A DNA stretch of 64,000 nucleotides from Lachnospiraceae bacterium. Lineage in GTDB: Bacteria > Bacillota > Clostridia > Lachnospirales > Lachnospiraceae. The number at the start of each line of letters is the position of its first letter. The stretch's first letter is position 1. The DNA lies in the NCBI GenBank assembly GCA_021770345.1, contig JAETRD010000010.1:62001-126000 (forward strand), written 5' to 3'. Both the position numbers and the translations under genes were made by a program. Below the pieces are notes generated by a model. That model had not been told where the DNA came from, did not search any database, and saw only the letters and a list, made by a program, of their open reading frames with translations. Shown in pieces: positions 50,857-60,791 of the stretch.

Positions 50857-52040
50857 CTGCCGGACTGCCTGCGGTATTCATTCGGCGTGATGCCAAATTT
50901 CTTTTTAAACACATTCTGAAAATATGCCTGGCTCGAGAAGCACAGATAACTGCTGATCTCACTGATGGATTTGTCCGTGTAGGTCAGCAGGGACTTTGCC
51001 TCCTCGAGTTTACAGCGCATGATAAATTCGTTCATCTGAAATCCGAGTTCTTTTTTAAAACGCCGCGAGAGATAGGAGCGGCTTTTTCCGACATAGGCCG
51101 CCACGTCTGACGTGGTAATCGCCTGATTGGTGTGCCGTTTGATATACTGGATACTCTTATAAATATCCGAGGTGGCATCAAGGGGAATCTGCGCCTGCGC
51201 TACGCGGCGGGTAAAATCTAAGAGCATGCTGTATTGCAGCCGATAGAGCGCGTCCGTATTCTGCACTTTCTCACTCTCCTGAATATAAATATCGCTGAGC
51301 TGGTAAGCCGATTCGATGTCGAGTCCGCCCTCAATCGCACAGCGGGTCGCGAGCGTGACGGAGACAATCATAATATTTTTTTCCTGGCGCAGGGTATTGT
51401 CCGCAAGCCGTCCCGCCTGTATCGAGAAGGCGTTCGAAAAGAAGGCTTTCAGGCCTTCGACATTTCCGCTGCGGATGTAATCGAGATACATCTGTTCATA
51501 ATGATAGGTATTGTGAAACAGTTCCGTCTCCCTGACATCGTAGCTTTTGGCGGCATGCAGGGAAGCCACGGAGGTGTTTTCCGCGTCCGTATACACATTC
51601 AGGTAAGCTTCGATATCAATCGTATCCTGAAATAATTCCTGATAAAACAGCGCAAGAAAATGGCAGAACTGGTGAAAGGAATAGACCGGTGTAAACTGGT
51701 AAAGCTCTGTCAGCCATTCCCGGTATTCCGAAGAAATCGAATATTCCCGCATGATGTTCCGAATGGAGGTTTCGGAGGGCAGAATGCTGATTACAGGTCC
51801 GAGCAGAACGCTCTGGCCTGTTTTTTGATTCCGAATCAGTCCGAAATATTGAAATTCCTTTGTGACCAGATAGGAGACGGGGCGTCCGTCGGAGACAAGC
51901 GCGGGCAGATGCGGCGCGGCAAGATCAAAGGGAAAACCGGTGTCCGGCAGTACCAGCTCTAGTCGGTCGTTTCGGTAATAGTGAATCGGGAGATAGATAC
52001 AATTGTACAGTGTTTTGCAAAAAGAATAGATATGGTCCAT
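50850..52040 (-). CDS. AraC-family transcriptional regulator
   Basis: This 396-residue regulator has a large N-terminal domain (1-285) of the type found in clostridial AraC proteins next to glycan genes. A C-terminal pair of helix-turn-helix motifs follows (about 290-393): ITTSDVAAYVGKSRSYLSRR and SISEISSYLCFSSQAYFQNV with FKKKFGITPNEYRR. The gene is divergent from the GH43 gene and probably activates the glycan locus in response to a sugar. The 200-bp gap (52041-52240) is AT-rich, but no convincing promoter boxes were identified in it. Confidence 0.93.
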   Translation of the reverse strand: MDHIYSFCKTLYNCIYLPIHYYRNDRLELVLPDTGFPFDLAAPHLPALVSDGRPVSYLVTKEFQYFGLIRNQKTGQSVLLGPVISILPSETSIRNIMREYSISSEYREWLTELYQFTPVYSFHQFCHFLALFYQELFQDTIDIEAYLNVYTDAENTSVASLHAAKSYDVRETELFHNTYHYEQMYLDYIRSGNVEGLKAFFSNAFSIQAGRLADNTLRQEKNIMIVSVTLATRCAIEGGLDIESAYQLSDIYIQESEKVQNTDALYRLQYSMLLDFTRRVAQAQIPLDATSDIYKSIQYIKRHTNQAITTSDVAAYVGKSRSYLSRRFKKELGFQMNEFIMRCKLEEAKSLLTYTDKSISEISSYLCFSSQAYFQNVFKKKFGITPNEYRRQSGSH

Positions 52041-52240
52041 AGAAACCTCCGTTCGGGAAAGTGCTCTGAGCGTTTCGGATGCGGAAAACAGAAAACGCCA
52101 ATAAAATTCTAATATGTATCAATTTTATAGTAGAGGGCACAGAATTACAATACAAAGCAGTAAAAAATAAGTAAGATAAAAAATAAATAAGATAAAAGAA
52201 ATAACAGCAAAACATTTGTGAAACGGGAAGGATTTTGGGA

Positions 52241-53770
52241 ATGAAACACCTGAATGTTATGGGAAGGGAGAACAGTCGAATGATACAGAACGAATTATTT
52301 CATCCGTTTTTACCGTTAAATGAGTACATTCCGGACGGGGAGCCGCATGTGTTTGGAGACCGGATTTATCTCTATGGCTCGCACGATAGGGCGGGCGGAC
52401 AGACCTACTGTGAGGGGGATTACGAGTTTTACTCCGCGCCTCTTTGTGATCTGACAAACTGGACGAGCCGCGGCATATCCTATCGTGCCAGAAAGGACCC
52501 GGATTACGGGGAGGAGCGCCGTTATCTCTTTGCGCCGGACTGCGTGCAGGGGAACGACGGGCGGTATTACCTGTACTATGCCATCTCCGGAAAAAACGGG
52601 AACGGAGGCTATCACGGTCCGATTCGGGTGGCGGCCAGCGATGCGCCGGACGGCCCGTTTACCTATTACGGAACCGTCAGCGACCGTCAGGGAAAACCAT
52701 TTGTGCGCTGCGTCCCCTTTGACCCTGCGGTCATCAATGACGACGGGCAGATTCGCCTGTACTATGGCGCCGGGTTCCCGTTTGAGAATTATGCGGGAGG
52801 TATCCGCGGGAAACTGTCTGTCTTGATTCAGGAGAAAATGCTGGGGAAAACGAAAGAGGAGATTTGCGGCGAACCGCTGGGGATGAGCGGCGCTCTGACG
52901 GTGGAACTCGCCGACGATATGGTGACCGTCGTCTCCGAACCGAAGAAAATTACTCCGGCGAAAACAAAAGGGACCCCGTGGGAGGCGCATCCCTTCTTTG
53001 AGGCCAGTTCCATCCGGAAAATCGGGGACACCTATTATTTTCTGTACTCGTCCCAGGCGGGACATGAATTGTGCTATGCGACAAGCAGGTATCCGGACCG
53101 TGATTTTGTGTACCGTGGCGTCGTGATTTCGAACGGAGACGTCGGGTATCACGGGCGGAAATTCCGGGAGCGGATTGCGCTGACCGGAAATAACCACGGC
53201 AGCCTTGCCTGTGTGAACGGGCAATGGTATATCTTTTATCACCGGCCGACACACGGAACAAATTTCAGCCGTCAGGCCTGTGTGGAACCGGTGACGATTC
53301 GAAAGGACGGCAGTATCCCGCAAGTCCCCGTCACTTCCTGCGGATTTTCCGGCGGAGCGCTGAAAGCGGAGGGCGTCTATTCGGCGGCCATCGCCTGTAT
53401 CCTGCGGAACCGGCATATGGGAATTGCGGGAAGTCCTCTGACTGAAAAATATGCGCCGAAGATTGTGGAGAAGGATGGAGAGCCCTATATCACGGATATC
53501 ACGCACGGCACCAAAACCGGTTTTCGCTACTTTGCCTTTTCGGGGGAGGAGACGGAGGTTGTCATCACGGTGCGGGGGAGTGCAAAAGGGACGCTCTATG
53601 TGGGCACGGACCGGGATACAGTGGCGCCCGTCGCGGTAAATCCCTCGGCAAAATGGACGAAAGTGCGCGCGCGGATTGCGCCGGGGAGGGGGAGAAAGAC
53701 GCTCTTGCTCGTGTACCGGGGAATGGGGCGGCTGGATTTCCGGGAGCTGGAATTTATTCGACAGAAATAA
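52241..53770 (+). CDS. Glycoside hydrolase family 43 protein
   Basis: This is a 509-residue cytoplasmic enzyme (no signal peptide). ATG at 52241 follows GGGAAGGA; a second ATG at 52280 (MIQNELFHPFLPL) is possible. The five-bladed propeller (about 15-325) shows EPHVFGDRIYLYGSHD, the Asp of PFDPAVINDD as modulator, and the Glu of HPFFEASSIRK as proton donor. A C-terminal beta-sandwich (about 370-509) resembles a carbohydrate-binding module. GH43 members cut alpha-L-arabinofuranosides or beta-xylosides. It is the first gene of the glycan locus. Confidence 0.9.
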   Translation: MKHLNVMGRENSRMIQNELFHPFLPLNEYIPDGEPHVFGDRIYLYGSHDRAGGQTYCEGDYEFYSAPLCDLTNWTSRGISYRARKDPDYGEERRYLFAPDCVQGNDGRYYLYYAISGKNGNGGYHGPIRVAASDAPDGPFTYYGTVSDRQGKPFVRCVPFDPAVINDDGQIRLYYGAGFPFENYAGGIRGKLSVLIQEKMLGKTKEEICGEPLGMSGALTVELADDMVTVVSEPKKITPAKTKGTPWEAHPFFEASSIRKIGDTYYFLYSSQAGHELCYATSRYPDRDFVYRGVVISNGDVGYHGRKFRERIALTGNNHGSLACVNGQWYIFYHRPTHGTNFSRQACVEPVTIRKDGSIPQVPVTSCGFSGGALKAEGVYSAAIACILRNRHMGIAGSPLTEKYAPKIVEKDGEPYITDITHGTKTGFRYFAFSGEETEVVITVRGSAKGTLYVGTDRDTVAPVAVNPSAKWTKVRARIAPGRGRKTLLLVYRGMGRLDFRELEFIRQK

Positions 53771-53845
53771 GGAAAGAACAGACAGTCGCAAAAATATATA
53801 ATTGAAGTTTATGGCGGTGAGTTCAGTGTGAAAAAGGAGAAAAAC

Positions 53846-54805
53846 ATGAGGCATTTTGTGATAAGAAATACGCAGAAATATTTTAAAGCTGCAAATACGT
53901 TTGACAACCTGCCCGAACGCAGGGAGGAGTATCACTCTTATAACGTTGTGTGGGATGTACAGTTTGCAACTGAATTTCCAAACAGTTATTTAGATATATA
54001 TTATGCAAAGGGTGGTAATAGGGCATCTTGCCCGGTGTTTTTTTATATTCATGGAGGAGGATACACCTGGGGAGATCGAAGAAATGGTGATCCGACTGGT
54101 TCGTTAGATGCAAGTTTCTGGTTTTATGAGGAGTTTCTTAAGGCTGGGTATCATGTGGTCTGTGTAGACTATGCATACGCGCCCGAGTTTCACTATCCCA
54201 CACCCATTATTCTAATCAGCCAGGCTGTAAAATATTTGTTGAATCATGCTAATAAATATGAATTAAATATGGAATGTCTGATTATTGAAGGAGGCAGTGC
54301 GGGTGGACAGATAGCCGGACAGTTTGTAAATATCCAGACAAATAAAAAATATTCAAATGAAATCGGGATAGCTCCCGTGATAAGTGCGGCATCCATTCAA
54401 GCAGTTATATTTAATTCTGCGCTTCTTGATATAGAACGTTTTGGTAAGGTAAATACAAGGATGAATGCATTTTTGTTCAAAAAATGTGGGCAGGCATATT
54501 TTAATGCCAGTAAGTTGAAGAACCATCCGCAAGTATATCAGGCAAAGGTGACCGAGCATGTCTCAAAATGGTTTCCCCCATGTTATATATCTGATGGGAA
54601 TACCGGCACTTTTAACGAGCAGGCTTTTGAATTGAATGATAAACTTGAAGCGTTAGGCATTAGACATCATTTAACTTTCTATGGATTAGAACATGGCGTT
54701 GTTCCGCATGGCTTTGAAGGCGCAAACAATGAATTGGGGCACGAAAACATGAGATTGCAATTGCGCTTTCTGGATGAGATTTTGAAAGAAAAAACAAATT
54801 TATAA
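53846..54805 (+). CDS. Alpha/beta hydrolase (carbohydrate esterase or HSL-like)
   Basis: This 319-residue protein starts at ATG 53846, 6 nt after AAAGGAG. HGGGYTWGD is the oxyanion motif. The nucleophile elbow is EGGSAGGQ (Ser), the Asp lies in SDGNTGTF, and the His in HGVVPHGFEG. The layout fits HSL/BD-FAE-type esterases that remove acetyl or feruloyl groups. No signal peptide, so it acts on imported oligosaccharides. The gene is clearly AT-richer than those on both sides, a sign of separate acquisition. Confidence 0.88.
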   Translation: MRHFVIRNTQKYFKAANTFDNLPERREEYHSYNVVWDVQFATEFPNSYLDIYYAKGGNRASCPVFFYIHGGGYTWGDRRNGDPTGSLDASFWFYEEFLKAGYHVVCVDYAYAPEFHYPTPIILISQAVKYLLNHANKYELNMECLIIEGGSAGGQIAGQFVNIQTNKKYSNEIGIAPVISAASIQAVIFNSALLDIERFGKVNTRMNAFLFKKCGQAYFNASKLKNHPQVYQAKVTEHVSKWFPPCYISDGNTGTFNEQAFELNDKLEALGIRHHLTFYGLEHGVVPHGFEGANNELGHENMRLQLRFLDEILKEKTNL

Positions 54806-54925
54806 GAAATAAAACAAAATTACAATGCAGATCTTTTTCAACAGGATAAAATATGCATATAAACACCAAATAGTTTAAGGAAACAAAATTGAAATCATGA
54901 AATAAAAAAAGGAGGAGATGCTTTG

Positions 54926-57664
54926 ATGCGGATCACAGATTTGCGGGTGGAGTATCGAAAAGACCCGCTGGGACTCGATACTGCAAAGCCGCGGTTTTCC
55001 TGGAAAATTGAGTCCGAACGGACAGATACCATGCAGACGGCGTATCAGATTCAGGTGATATCGGAAGGACGGATGATATGGGATTCCGGCCGATGCCGGT
55101 CGGATGAGTCGGTGCTTGTGGAATACGCGGGAGCAGCGCTTGCGGCGGAATGTCTGTATGAATACCGCGCAGTCGTTTGGGATAACCACGGCGAGATGGC
55201 GGAGGAGACCGGGACATTTGAGACGGGCCTGCTTGCAGGGACGAATTTTAAGGCGCAGTGGATTACGCACTCGTTTGCAAAAGAGGAGACGGCCTGCCCC
55301 GTATTCGTAAAAGAAATTGCGCTGGAAAAGAAGGTGAAGCGGGCGCGGATTTACGCCACGGCGTTGGGGGTCTACGAGATACGGCTTGACGGGGAGAAGG
55401 TCGGAGACGCGTTTTTTGCGCCCGGCTGGACGAATTACAAAAAGCGGCTGCAATATCAGACTTACGATGCGACGGAGTTTTTCGGCGAAAAAGATTCCAG
55501 AAAACATGTGCTGGAAATCACGGTGGGAAACGGATGGTACAAAGGGATTTTAGGCTTTACCTGCACGCCGGACAATTACGGGGATAAAGTGGCGCTGCTT
55601 GCCGAGCTGCATGTCGCGTACGACGACGGCACGGAGGAAGTGTTTGCCACCGGCGACGACTGGAAGGTGAAAACGGGGCCTGTCAGATACAGCGAACTCT
55701 ATATGGGAGAGACGATTGACAGCACCTTTTGGCCGGAGGATGCGGCGGCCGTAGAACCGTTTTCCTACCCGATGGAACGGATTGTCGCGCAGGAGTGCGA
55801 GCCGGTCAGAATCACAAAGCGCACCGCCGCAAAAGAGCTGATTGTGACGCCGAAGGGGGAGAAAGTTCTGGACTTCGGGCAGAACATGGCAGGATTTGTG
55901 GAAGTGCGCGTGCAGGGGAAGCAGGGGCAGAAAATCACAGTCCGCCACGCGGAAACGCTCGACAAGGACGGCAATTTCTATCCGGAGACGCTGCGTCAGG
56001 CAAAATCGACGGACACCTATATCTGTGACGGAAGCGCGCAGACTTTTCTGCCGCATTTTACGTTTCACGGATTCCGCTATATCTGCGTGGAAGGGCTTGA
56101 CGAAGTAAATCCGGCCGATTTTACGGCGTGCACGTTACATACGGATATGAGAGAGACCGGAAGCTTTGCCTGCTCGAACGCGATGGTAAATCAGCTGCAG
56201 AGCAACATTCAGTGGGGGCAGCGCAGCAATTTCCTCGATATCCCGACGGACTGCCCGCAGCGCGACGAGCGGCTCGGATGGACCGGGGACGCGCAGGTCT
56301 TCTGCCGGACGGCTTCCTACAATATGGAGACGGCGCTGTTTTTCTCCAAATGGCTGCACGACTTGTGGAGCGAGCAGACCGAACAGTTCGGGCCGCCCCA
56401 TGTGGTGCCGAATATCCTTTCCGATCAGGAGGCAGCTGCGGCATGGAGCGACGCGGCGACCGTGATTCCGTGGACCGTGTACCAGGTGTTCGGAGACAGA
56501 CGGGTGCTTGCCGAGCAGTATGAGAGCATGAAAGGCTATGTGGACTATATCACGGCGCACTGCGGCGCGAACGGCCTGTGGCAGACCGGATACCAGTACG
56601 GGGACTGGCTGGCGCTCGACAAGGAGGAGAGTGCGGACCGGACGGGGGCCACGGACAAATACCTCGTGGCAAACGCGTATTACGCGTACTCCGCAGACCT
56701 CGTGCGCAGGGCGGCGGAGGTGCTCGGGTATGAGGAGGACGCCGTAAAATACGGGCAGCTTCATCAGAAAATCAGAGAACTGTTCGGCGAAGAGTACATT
56801 ACGCGGACGGGCAGGATGGTGAGCGAGACGCAGACCGGATGCGTGCTGGCGCTGCATTTTAATCTGGCGCAGGAGAAGCACCGCGAGCGGATTGCGAAAT
56901 CGCTGGCGGCCAATCTCGCAAACCACAAGAACCACCTTTCCACCGGCTTTGTCGGGACGCCGTATCTGTGCCATGTGCTGTCGGAGAACGGCATGCACGA
57001 TCTGGCGGGAACCATCTTCCTGAAAGAGGACTATCCGTCCTGGCTCTACGCGGTAAAAAAAGGCGCGACGACGATCTGGGAGCGCTGGAATTCCGTCCTG
57101 CCGGACGGAAGCTTCGACGAATCGGGCATGAACAGCTTAAACCATTACGCGTACGGTTCCATCGGGGACTGGATGTATGAGAAGCTTGCGGGAATCAACC
57201 CGGTGAAACCCGGGTACAAGAAAATCCGGATTCAGCCCGCGTTTATCCGGGGAATCACGAGCGTGGACGCATCGTTTGATTCCGTCTACGGCACAATCCG
57301 CAGCGCGTGGAGCTGCGAGAACGGAAAAATCACGGTGGACGTGACGATTCCGGCCAACACGACGGCAGAGATTTATCTGCCGGAGAAAGACGGGGCGGTG
57401 AAGGTCGGTTCCGGCTCGTGGCATTATGAGTATGAGACGGAGACGAAGCTGGAACTCGAACGGTTTACGATGGACACGACGCTTGGAGCGCTGATTCAGG
57501 AGCCGCTTGCGGTGGAGCTGTTCAATAAAAGCATGCCGGGAATGTTAGACGGCCCGATGATACAGTTCGCCTACGGGATGACAATCAGCGAGCTTTCGGC
57601 GGTGATGCCGCCGGAGGGGATGGAACTCTTTGGGGCAGTGCTTGCGGCGCTGAACGCACAGTGA
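54926..57664 (+). CDS. Alpha-L-rhamnosidase (GH78)
   Basis: This 912-residue enzyme starts at ATG 54926 (TTG 54923 possible) behind GGAGGAG. N-terminal beta domains (about 1-330) precede the (alpha/alpha)6 barrel. The catalytic region contains DCPQRDERLGWTGD with the general-acid Glu, and WERWNSVLPDGSFD lies later. A C-terminal beta domain contains IRIQPAF and SVYGTIRSAW. It has an extra C-terminal tail of about 60 residues (RFTMDTTLGALIQEP onward). It releases rhamnose from pectin side chains or plant glycosides. Overlap of 4 nt with the long version of the next frame suggests a continuous transcript. Confidence 0.95.
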   Translation: MRITDLRVEYRKDPLGLDTAKPRFSWKIESERTDTMQTAYQIQVISEGRMIWDSGRCRSDESVLVEYAGAALAAECLYEYRAVVWDNHGEMAEETGTFETGLLAGTNFKAQWITHSFAKEETACPVFVKEIALEKKVKRARIYATALGVYEIRLDGEKVGDAFFAPGWTNYKKRLQYQTYDATEFFGEKDSRKHVLEITVGNGWYKGILGFTCTPDNYGDKVALLAELHVAYDDGTEEVFATGDDWKVKTGPVRYSELYMGETIDSTFWPEDAAAVEPFSYPMERIVAQECEPVRITKRTAAKELIVTPKGEKVLDFGQNMAGFVEVRVQGKQGQKITVRHAETLDKDGNFYPETLRQAKSTDTYICDGSAQTFLPHFTFHGFRYICVEGLDEVNPADFTACTLHTDMRETGSFACSNAMVNQLQSNIQWGQRSNFLDIPTDCPQRDERLGWTGDAQVFCRTASYNMETALFFSKWLHDLWSEQTEQFGPPHVVPNILSDQEAAAAWSDAATVIPWTVYQVFGDRRVLAEQYESMKGYVDYITAHCGANGLWQTGYQYGDWLALDKEESADRTGATDKYLVANAYYAYSADLVRRAAEVLGYEEDAVKYGQLHQKIRELFGEEYITRTGRMVSETQTGCVLALHFNLAQEKHRERIAKSLAANLANHKNHLSTGFVGTPYLCHVLSENGMHDLAGTIFLKEDYPSWLYAVKKGATTIWERWNSVLPDGSFDESGMNSLNHYAYGSIGDWMYEKLAGINPVKPGYKKIRIQPAFIRGITSVDASFDSVYGTIRSAWSCENGKITVDVTIPANTTAEIYLPEKDGAVKVGSGSWHYEYETETKLELERFTMDTTLGALIQEPLAVELFNKSMPGMLDGPMIQFAYGMTISELSAVMPPEGMELFGAVLAALNAQ

Positions 57665-57699
57665 CGGCAATCAGTCACAGAGTAAATTTTGGAGGATTT

Positions 57700-59313
57700 A
57701 TGGCAAGAGTATATGAGATGGTGGAACTGGAATTAAAAGGGGAAGCTCCGATTGGATCACAGGTTGAAGTTGACGTGAAGGCAGAAATTACATGTGACGA
57801 AAAGACATGGAACCTTAAGGGGTTTTATGCCGGAAATCATATTTATAAGGTGCGTTTTCTTCCGGAGGAAACGGGAACATATCGTTATAAGATAACCGGC
57901 GTTGTCACAGGGGAGGGAACGGTTGAGGTTTGTCCGGCAGATGGAAATCACCACGGTATTGTAAGAGCCGACGGCACGCATCTGCGACATGAGGACGGGA
58001 CCTTCATATCTACTTTTGGAACAACCGTATATGCGCTCGCCCATCAGACAGAAGAGATTACGGAAGAGACGTTTTCATCTTTGGAGTGTGGCGCGTTTAA
58101 CAAGATCAGAATGTGCGTGTTCCCGAAGCACTATGAGTACAATAAAAATGAGCCGGGGCACTTTGCTTTTCACAGGGCTGAGAGTGAAAAGGATGTCGTA
58201 TTTCGTGATAATCTTGGCGGCGAAAGAAGCGTGAAGCCTTTTGATACGCACAGACCGGATTTTGATTTTTGGGAGGATTTTGAGACAAAGCTGAACCGCC
58301 TTTTTGATATGGGGATTCAGGTGGATCTGATTCTTTTTCACCCCTATGACAGATGGGGTCATAGCCATATGGCGCAGGAGAGCAATCTAAGGTATCTTGA
58401 TTATGCAATCAGGCGTCTGGCAGCATACCCGAATATATGGTGGTCCATGGCAAATGAGTACGATCTGTTTTACGATTGGAAGATGGAGCAATGGCATGAG
58501 ATTGAGACGTATATTTCGGTAAATGACCCGTACCGTCATTTGCTTTCAAATCACAAATGTTTTCTTGAATACGATTACGGCAGAGAGGCGATTACGCATG
58601 TTTCTGTTCAGACAGGAGTGCTCTCCCGTGTTGCCGAGTTTCAGAAGGAATTTGGCAAGCCTGTCTGTTATGATGAATGCTGTTATGAGGGAAATCTTAA
58701 GGAGACATGGGGTTCTATCTCTGCAAAGGAGATGGTAAATCGTTTTTGGAAGGTGACTGTTACAGGCGGTTACTGTACGCATGGAGAAGTTATTTTGGAG
58801 GATGATATTGTAACACAGGAGCAGCAGGACAATGCAATCCTCTGGTGGGCGAAGGGCGGAAAGCTGAAAGGCGAGAGTCCTGCCAGAATTAAATTTCTCA
58901 GAGATCTCGTGGAGTCGCTGCCCGCACCGCTTGAACCGTATGCCGTGGGACTGAACAAAATTATGCTGATGTCCAAAGAGGAATTAAACAGTGTAATGAA
59001 TGTGGTGCCGGAGGATATGAGAGGATTTTTTTCGATCTTTTACAAAATGGGTGAGAAGGAGAAACTATATCAGTTTCTTCCGGCGTATTCCTATGCAGGA
59101 CATATTGGAGAGGAGGTGTACTTATATTATCTTGGCACGGATTGTCCGGCGAGATTTCGTCCGGAAGTTGCGAGCGGTAAATCCTATCGGGCAGAGATTA
59201 TCAATGTCTGGGATATGACAAGGGAAGTTGTCGAAAAAGACTATCAGATGGGCGATGAGCTTCGTCTGCCGGGAAGAGAATATACTGCAATATTACTTAA
59301 TGTACAGGTTTAA
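57700..59313 (+). CDS. Glycoside hydrolase-like protein with DUF5060 and TIM-barrel domains (apiosidase-like)
   Basis: This 537-residue protein starts at ATG 57700, 4 nt after GGAGG (MARVYEMVELELKGEAP). Residues 1-80 form a DUF5060 beta domain. Residues about 90-420 form a TIM barrel similar to DUF4038/GH140-type enzymes: WWSMANEYDLFYDW carries the likely acid/base Glu and VCYDECCYEG the nucleophile Glu. A C-terminal DUF5605-like beta domain ends with REYTAILLNVQV. GH140 enzymes cleave apiose from rhamnogalacturonan II; whether this one does is unknown. Its lower GC content differs from adjacent genes. Confidence 0.82.
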   Translation: MARVYEMVELELKGEAPIGSQVEVDVKAEITCDEKTWNLKGFYAGNHIYKVRFLPEETGTYRYKITGVVTGEGTVEVCPADGNHHGIVRADGTHLRHEDGTFISTFGTTVYALAHQTEEITEETFSSLECGAFNKIRMCVFPKHYEYNKNEPGHFAFHRAESEKDVVFRDNLGGERSVKPFDTHRPDFDFWEDFETKLNRLFDMGIQVDLILFHPYDRWGHSHMAQESNLRYLDYAIRRLAAYPNIWWSMANEYDLFYDWKMEQWHEIETYISVNDPYRHLLSNHKCFLEYDYGREAITHVSVQTGVLSRVAEFQKEFGKPVCYDECCYEGNLKETWGSISAKEMVNRFWKVTVTGGYCTHGEVILEDDIVTQEQQDNAILWWAKGGKLKGESPARIKFLRDLVESLPAPLEPYAVGLNKIMLMSKEELNSVMNVVPEDMRGFFSIFYKMGEKEKLYQFLPAYSYAGHIGEEVYLYYLGTDCPARFRPEVASGKSYRAEIINVWDMTREVVEKDYQMGDELRLPGREYTAILLNVQV

Positions 59314-59352
59314 AAACAGAATCAGGAATCAATCATAGAGGAGGAAATGAAA

Positions 59353-60765
59353 ATGGCAAAGAAACCACTTGGCAAAGACAAATTTGGCGTGCAGAAAGTC
59401 ATGCGCCTGGGCGATTATTTCGGCGATTCGTTGGGACAGTTCGCATTAAATGCGATGAGCGGACTCGTAGGGCAGCTCACTTACTTTTATACGGATAAAG
59501 TGGGGATGGCGGCAGGAGCCGTTGCGACGGCGTTTCTGGTGTGCAAGATCATCGATGCGTTTACGGATTTGATTATGGGTTACATCGTAGACCACACCGC
59601 GCCCGGGAAAGAAAAATATCGTCCGTGGCTGCTAAAAGCAGGTATCCCCGCGGGTATTCTGGTCGCGATGCTGTTTATGGTCCCGAAAGCGGGCGGCGGC
59701 TTGCAGCTGGCGTACATGGTAGTTACCAACTTACTGCTGACTGCAGTAATGTACACGGCGATTGCGGTTCCCTACACTTCCCTTCAGGTGGTGCGCACGA
59801 ACAGCCAGGAGGAGCGCGGCACGATGGGGACATGGCGCGCGGCGATGGGATATGTGTCCGGCATGATTATCGCGATTGCGATTATCCCTATCACCAATAT
59901 GCTTGGCGGCACGCAGAGCGCATGGATTAAAGTGGGAGTTGTGTTCGGTGCGTTTGTGATACTGGCTCTTTTGCTCTGCTATCTGACGAGCAGAGAGACA
60001 GCGGAAGAAGCGGGCGCTGCTGGAAAGGCGGAAGTGGAAGAGGAGGAAGAAGCGGTTCCGTTTAAAGAGGCGGTTGCGATGCTTTTCCACAATAAATACT
60101 GGGTGATTATTCTGGTTGTAAACCTGTTTGCAAATGTCATCTACGGACTTGCAAACAGCTCGGGTACTTATTATTGCAAATGGATTTACGGGGACGACAA
60201 TCTGGTAGGGATTCTCGGCGCGGTGGGAATGATTCCGACGCTGCTCGGCTTTATTCTGGTAGGGCCGATGATTAAGAAGCTGGGAGTCGCGAAGACGCTG
60301 AAAGTCACGTTTCTGATGGGTGTGATTGCCAATGCGCTCCGCATCTTTAATCCGTATCACTTTATATACAATACGGTGCTCGGATGCGTCAATACCTTTG
60401 CGAATATTCCGATGATGTGTCTGCTCGGTGTGATGATGGCAATGGCGATTGACTATAACGAATATCAGTTTGGCGTGAAGATGGTTGCAAGCGCGAACAG
60501 CGCTTCGAGTTTCGGATGTAAAATTGCGGGCGGTATCGGCTCGTCGATGATCGGCTGGTGTCTGGCAATCGCGGGATATAACGCGGAGCTTGCGGAAGCG
60601 ACAACGGCGACAAAGTATGCGATTTTTACATTTTCCATCTACATACCGCTGGCGATGTTTCTCGTGATGTATCTGATGGTCAGAAAGTTTGACCTGGAGG
60701 CAAGACTGCCGCAGATCAAGGCGGAGATTGCGGAGAAGAAGGCGGCAAAACAGGCGGCGGAATAA
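59353..60765 (+). CDS. GPH-family (MelB-like) sugar:cation symporter
   Basis: This 470-residue membrane transporter starts at ATG 59353, 8 nt after GAGGAGG (ATG 59347 is too near the site). It has 12 hydrophobic segments. Family features are LGDYFGDSLGQF, IDAFTDLIMGYIVD with the conserved Asp pair, and the loop KEKYRPWLLKAGIP. GPH symporters import glycosides, pentosides and hexuronides with H+ or Na+. Position between hydrolase genes suggests uptake of short oligosaccharides or glycosides that the neighbouring cytoplasmic enzymes degrade. Confidence 0.93.
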   Translation: MAKKPLGKDKFGVQKVMRLGDYFGDSLGQFALNAMSGLVGQLTYFYTDKVGMAAGAVATAFLVCKIIDAFTDLIMGYIVDHTAPGKEKYRPWLLKAGIPAGILVAMLFMVPKAGGGLQLAYMVVTNLLLTAVMYTAIAVPYTSLQVVRTNSQEERGTMGTWRAAMGYVSGMIIAIAIIPITNMLGGTQSAWIKVGVVFGAFVILALLLCYLTSRETAEEAGAAGKAEVEEEEEAVPFKEAVAMLFHNKYWVIILVVNLFANVIYGLANSSGTYYCKWIYGDDNLVGILGAVGMIPTLLGFILVGPMIKKLGVAKTLKVTFLMGVIANALRIFNPYHFIYNTVLGCVNTFANIPMMCLLGVMMAMAIDYNEYQFGVKMVASANSASSFGCKIAGGIGSSMIGWCLAIAGYNAELAEATTATKYAIFTFSIYIPLAMFLVMYLMVRKFDLEARLPQIKAEIAEKKAAKQAAE

Positions 60766-60791
60766 GACGGTAAATTTGAAAGGACGGTTGT

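Noticed and set aside
52316-53935. Long open frame (539 codons) on the minus strand opposite the GH43 gene
   Set aside because: It mirrors the GC-rich third positions of the GH43 gene, has no ribosome site and gives an Arg/Pro/His-rich product of no known family. The plus-strand frame has clear GH43 motifs.
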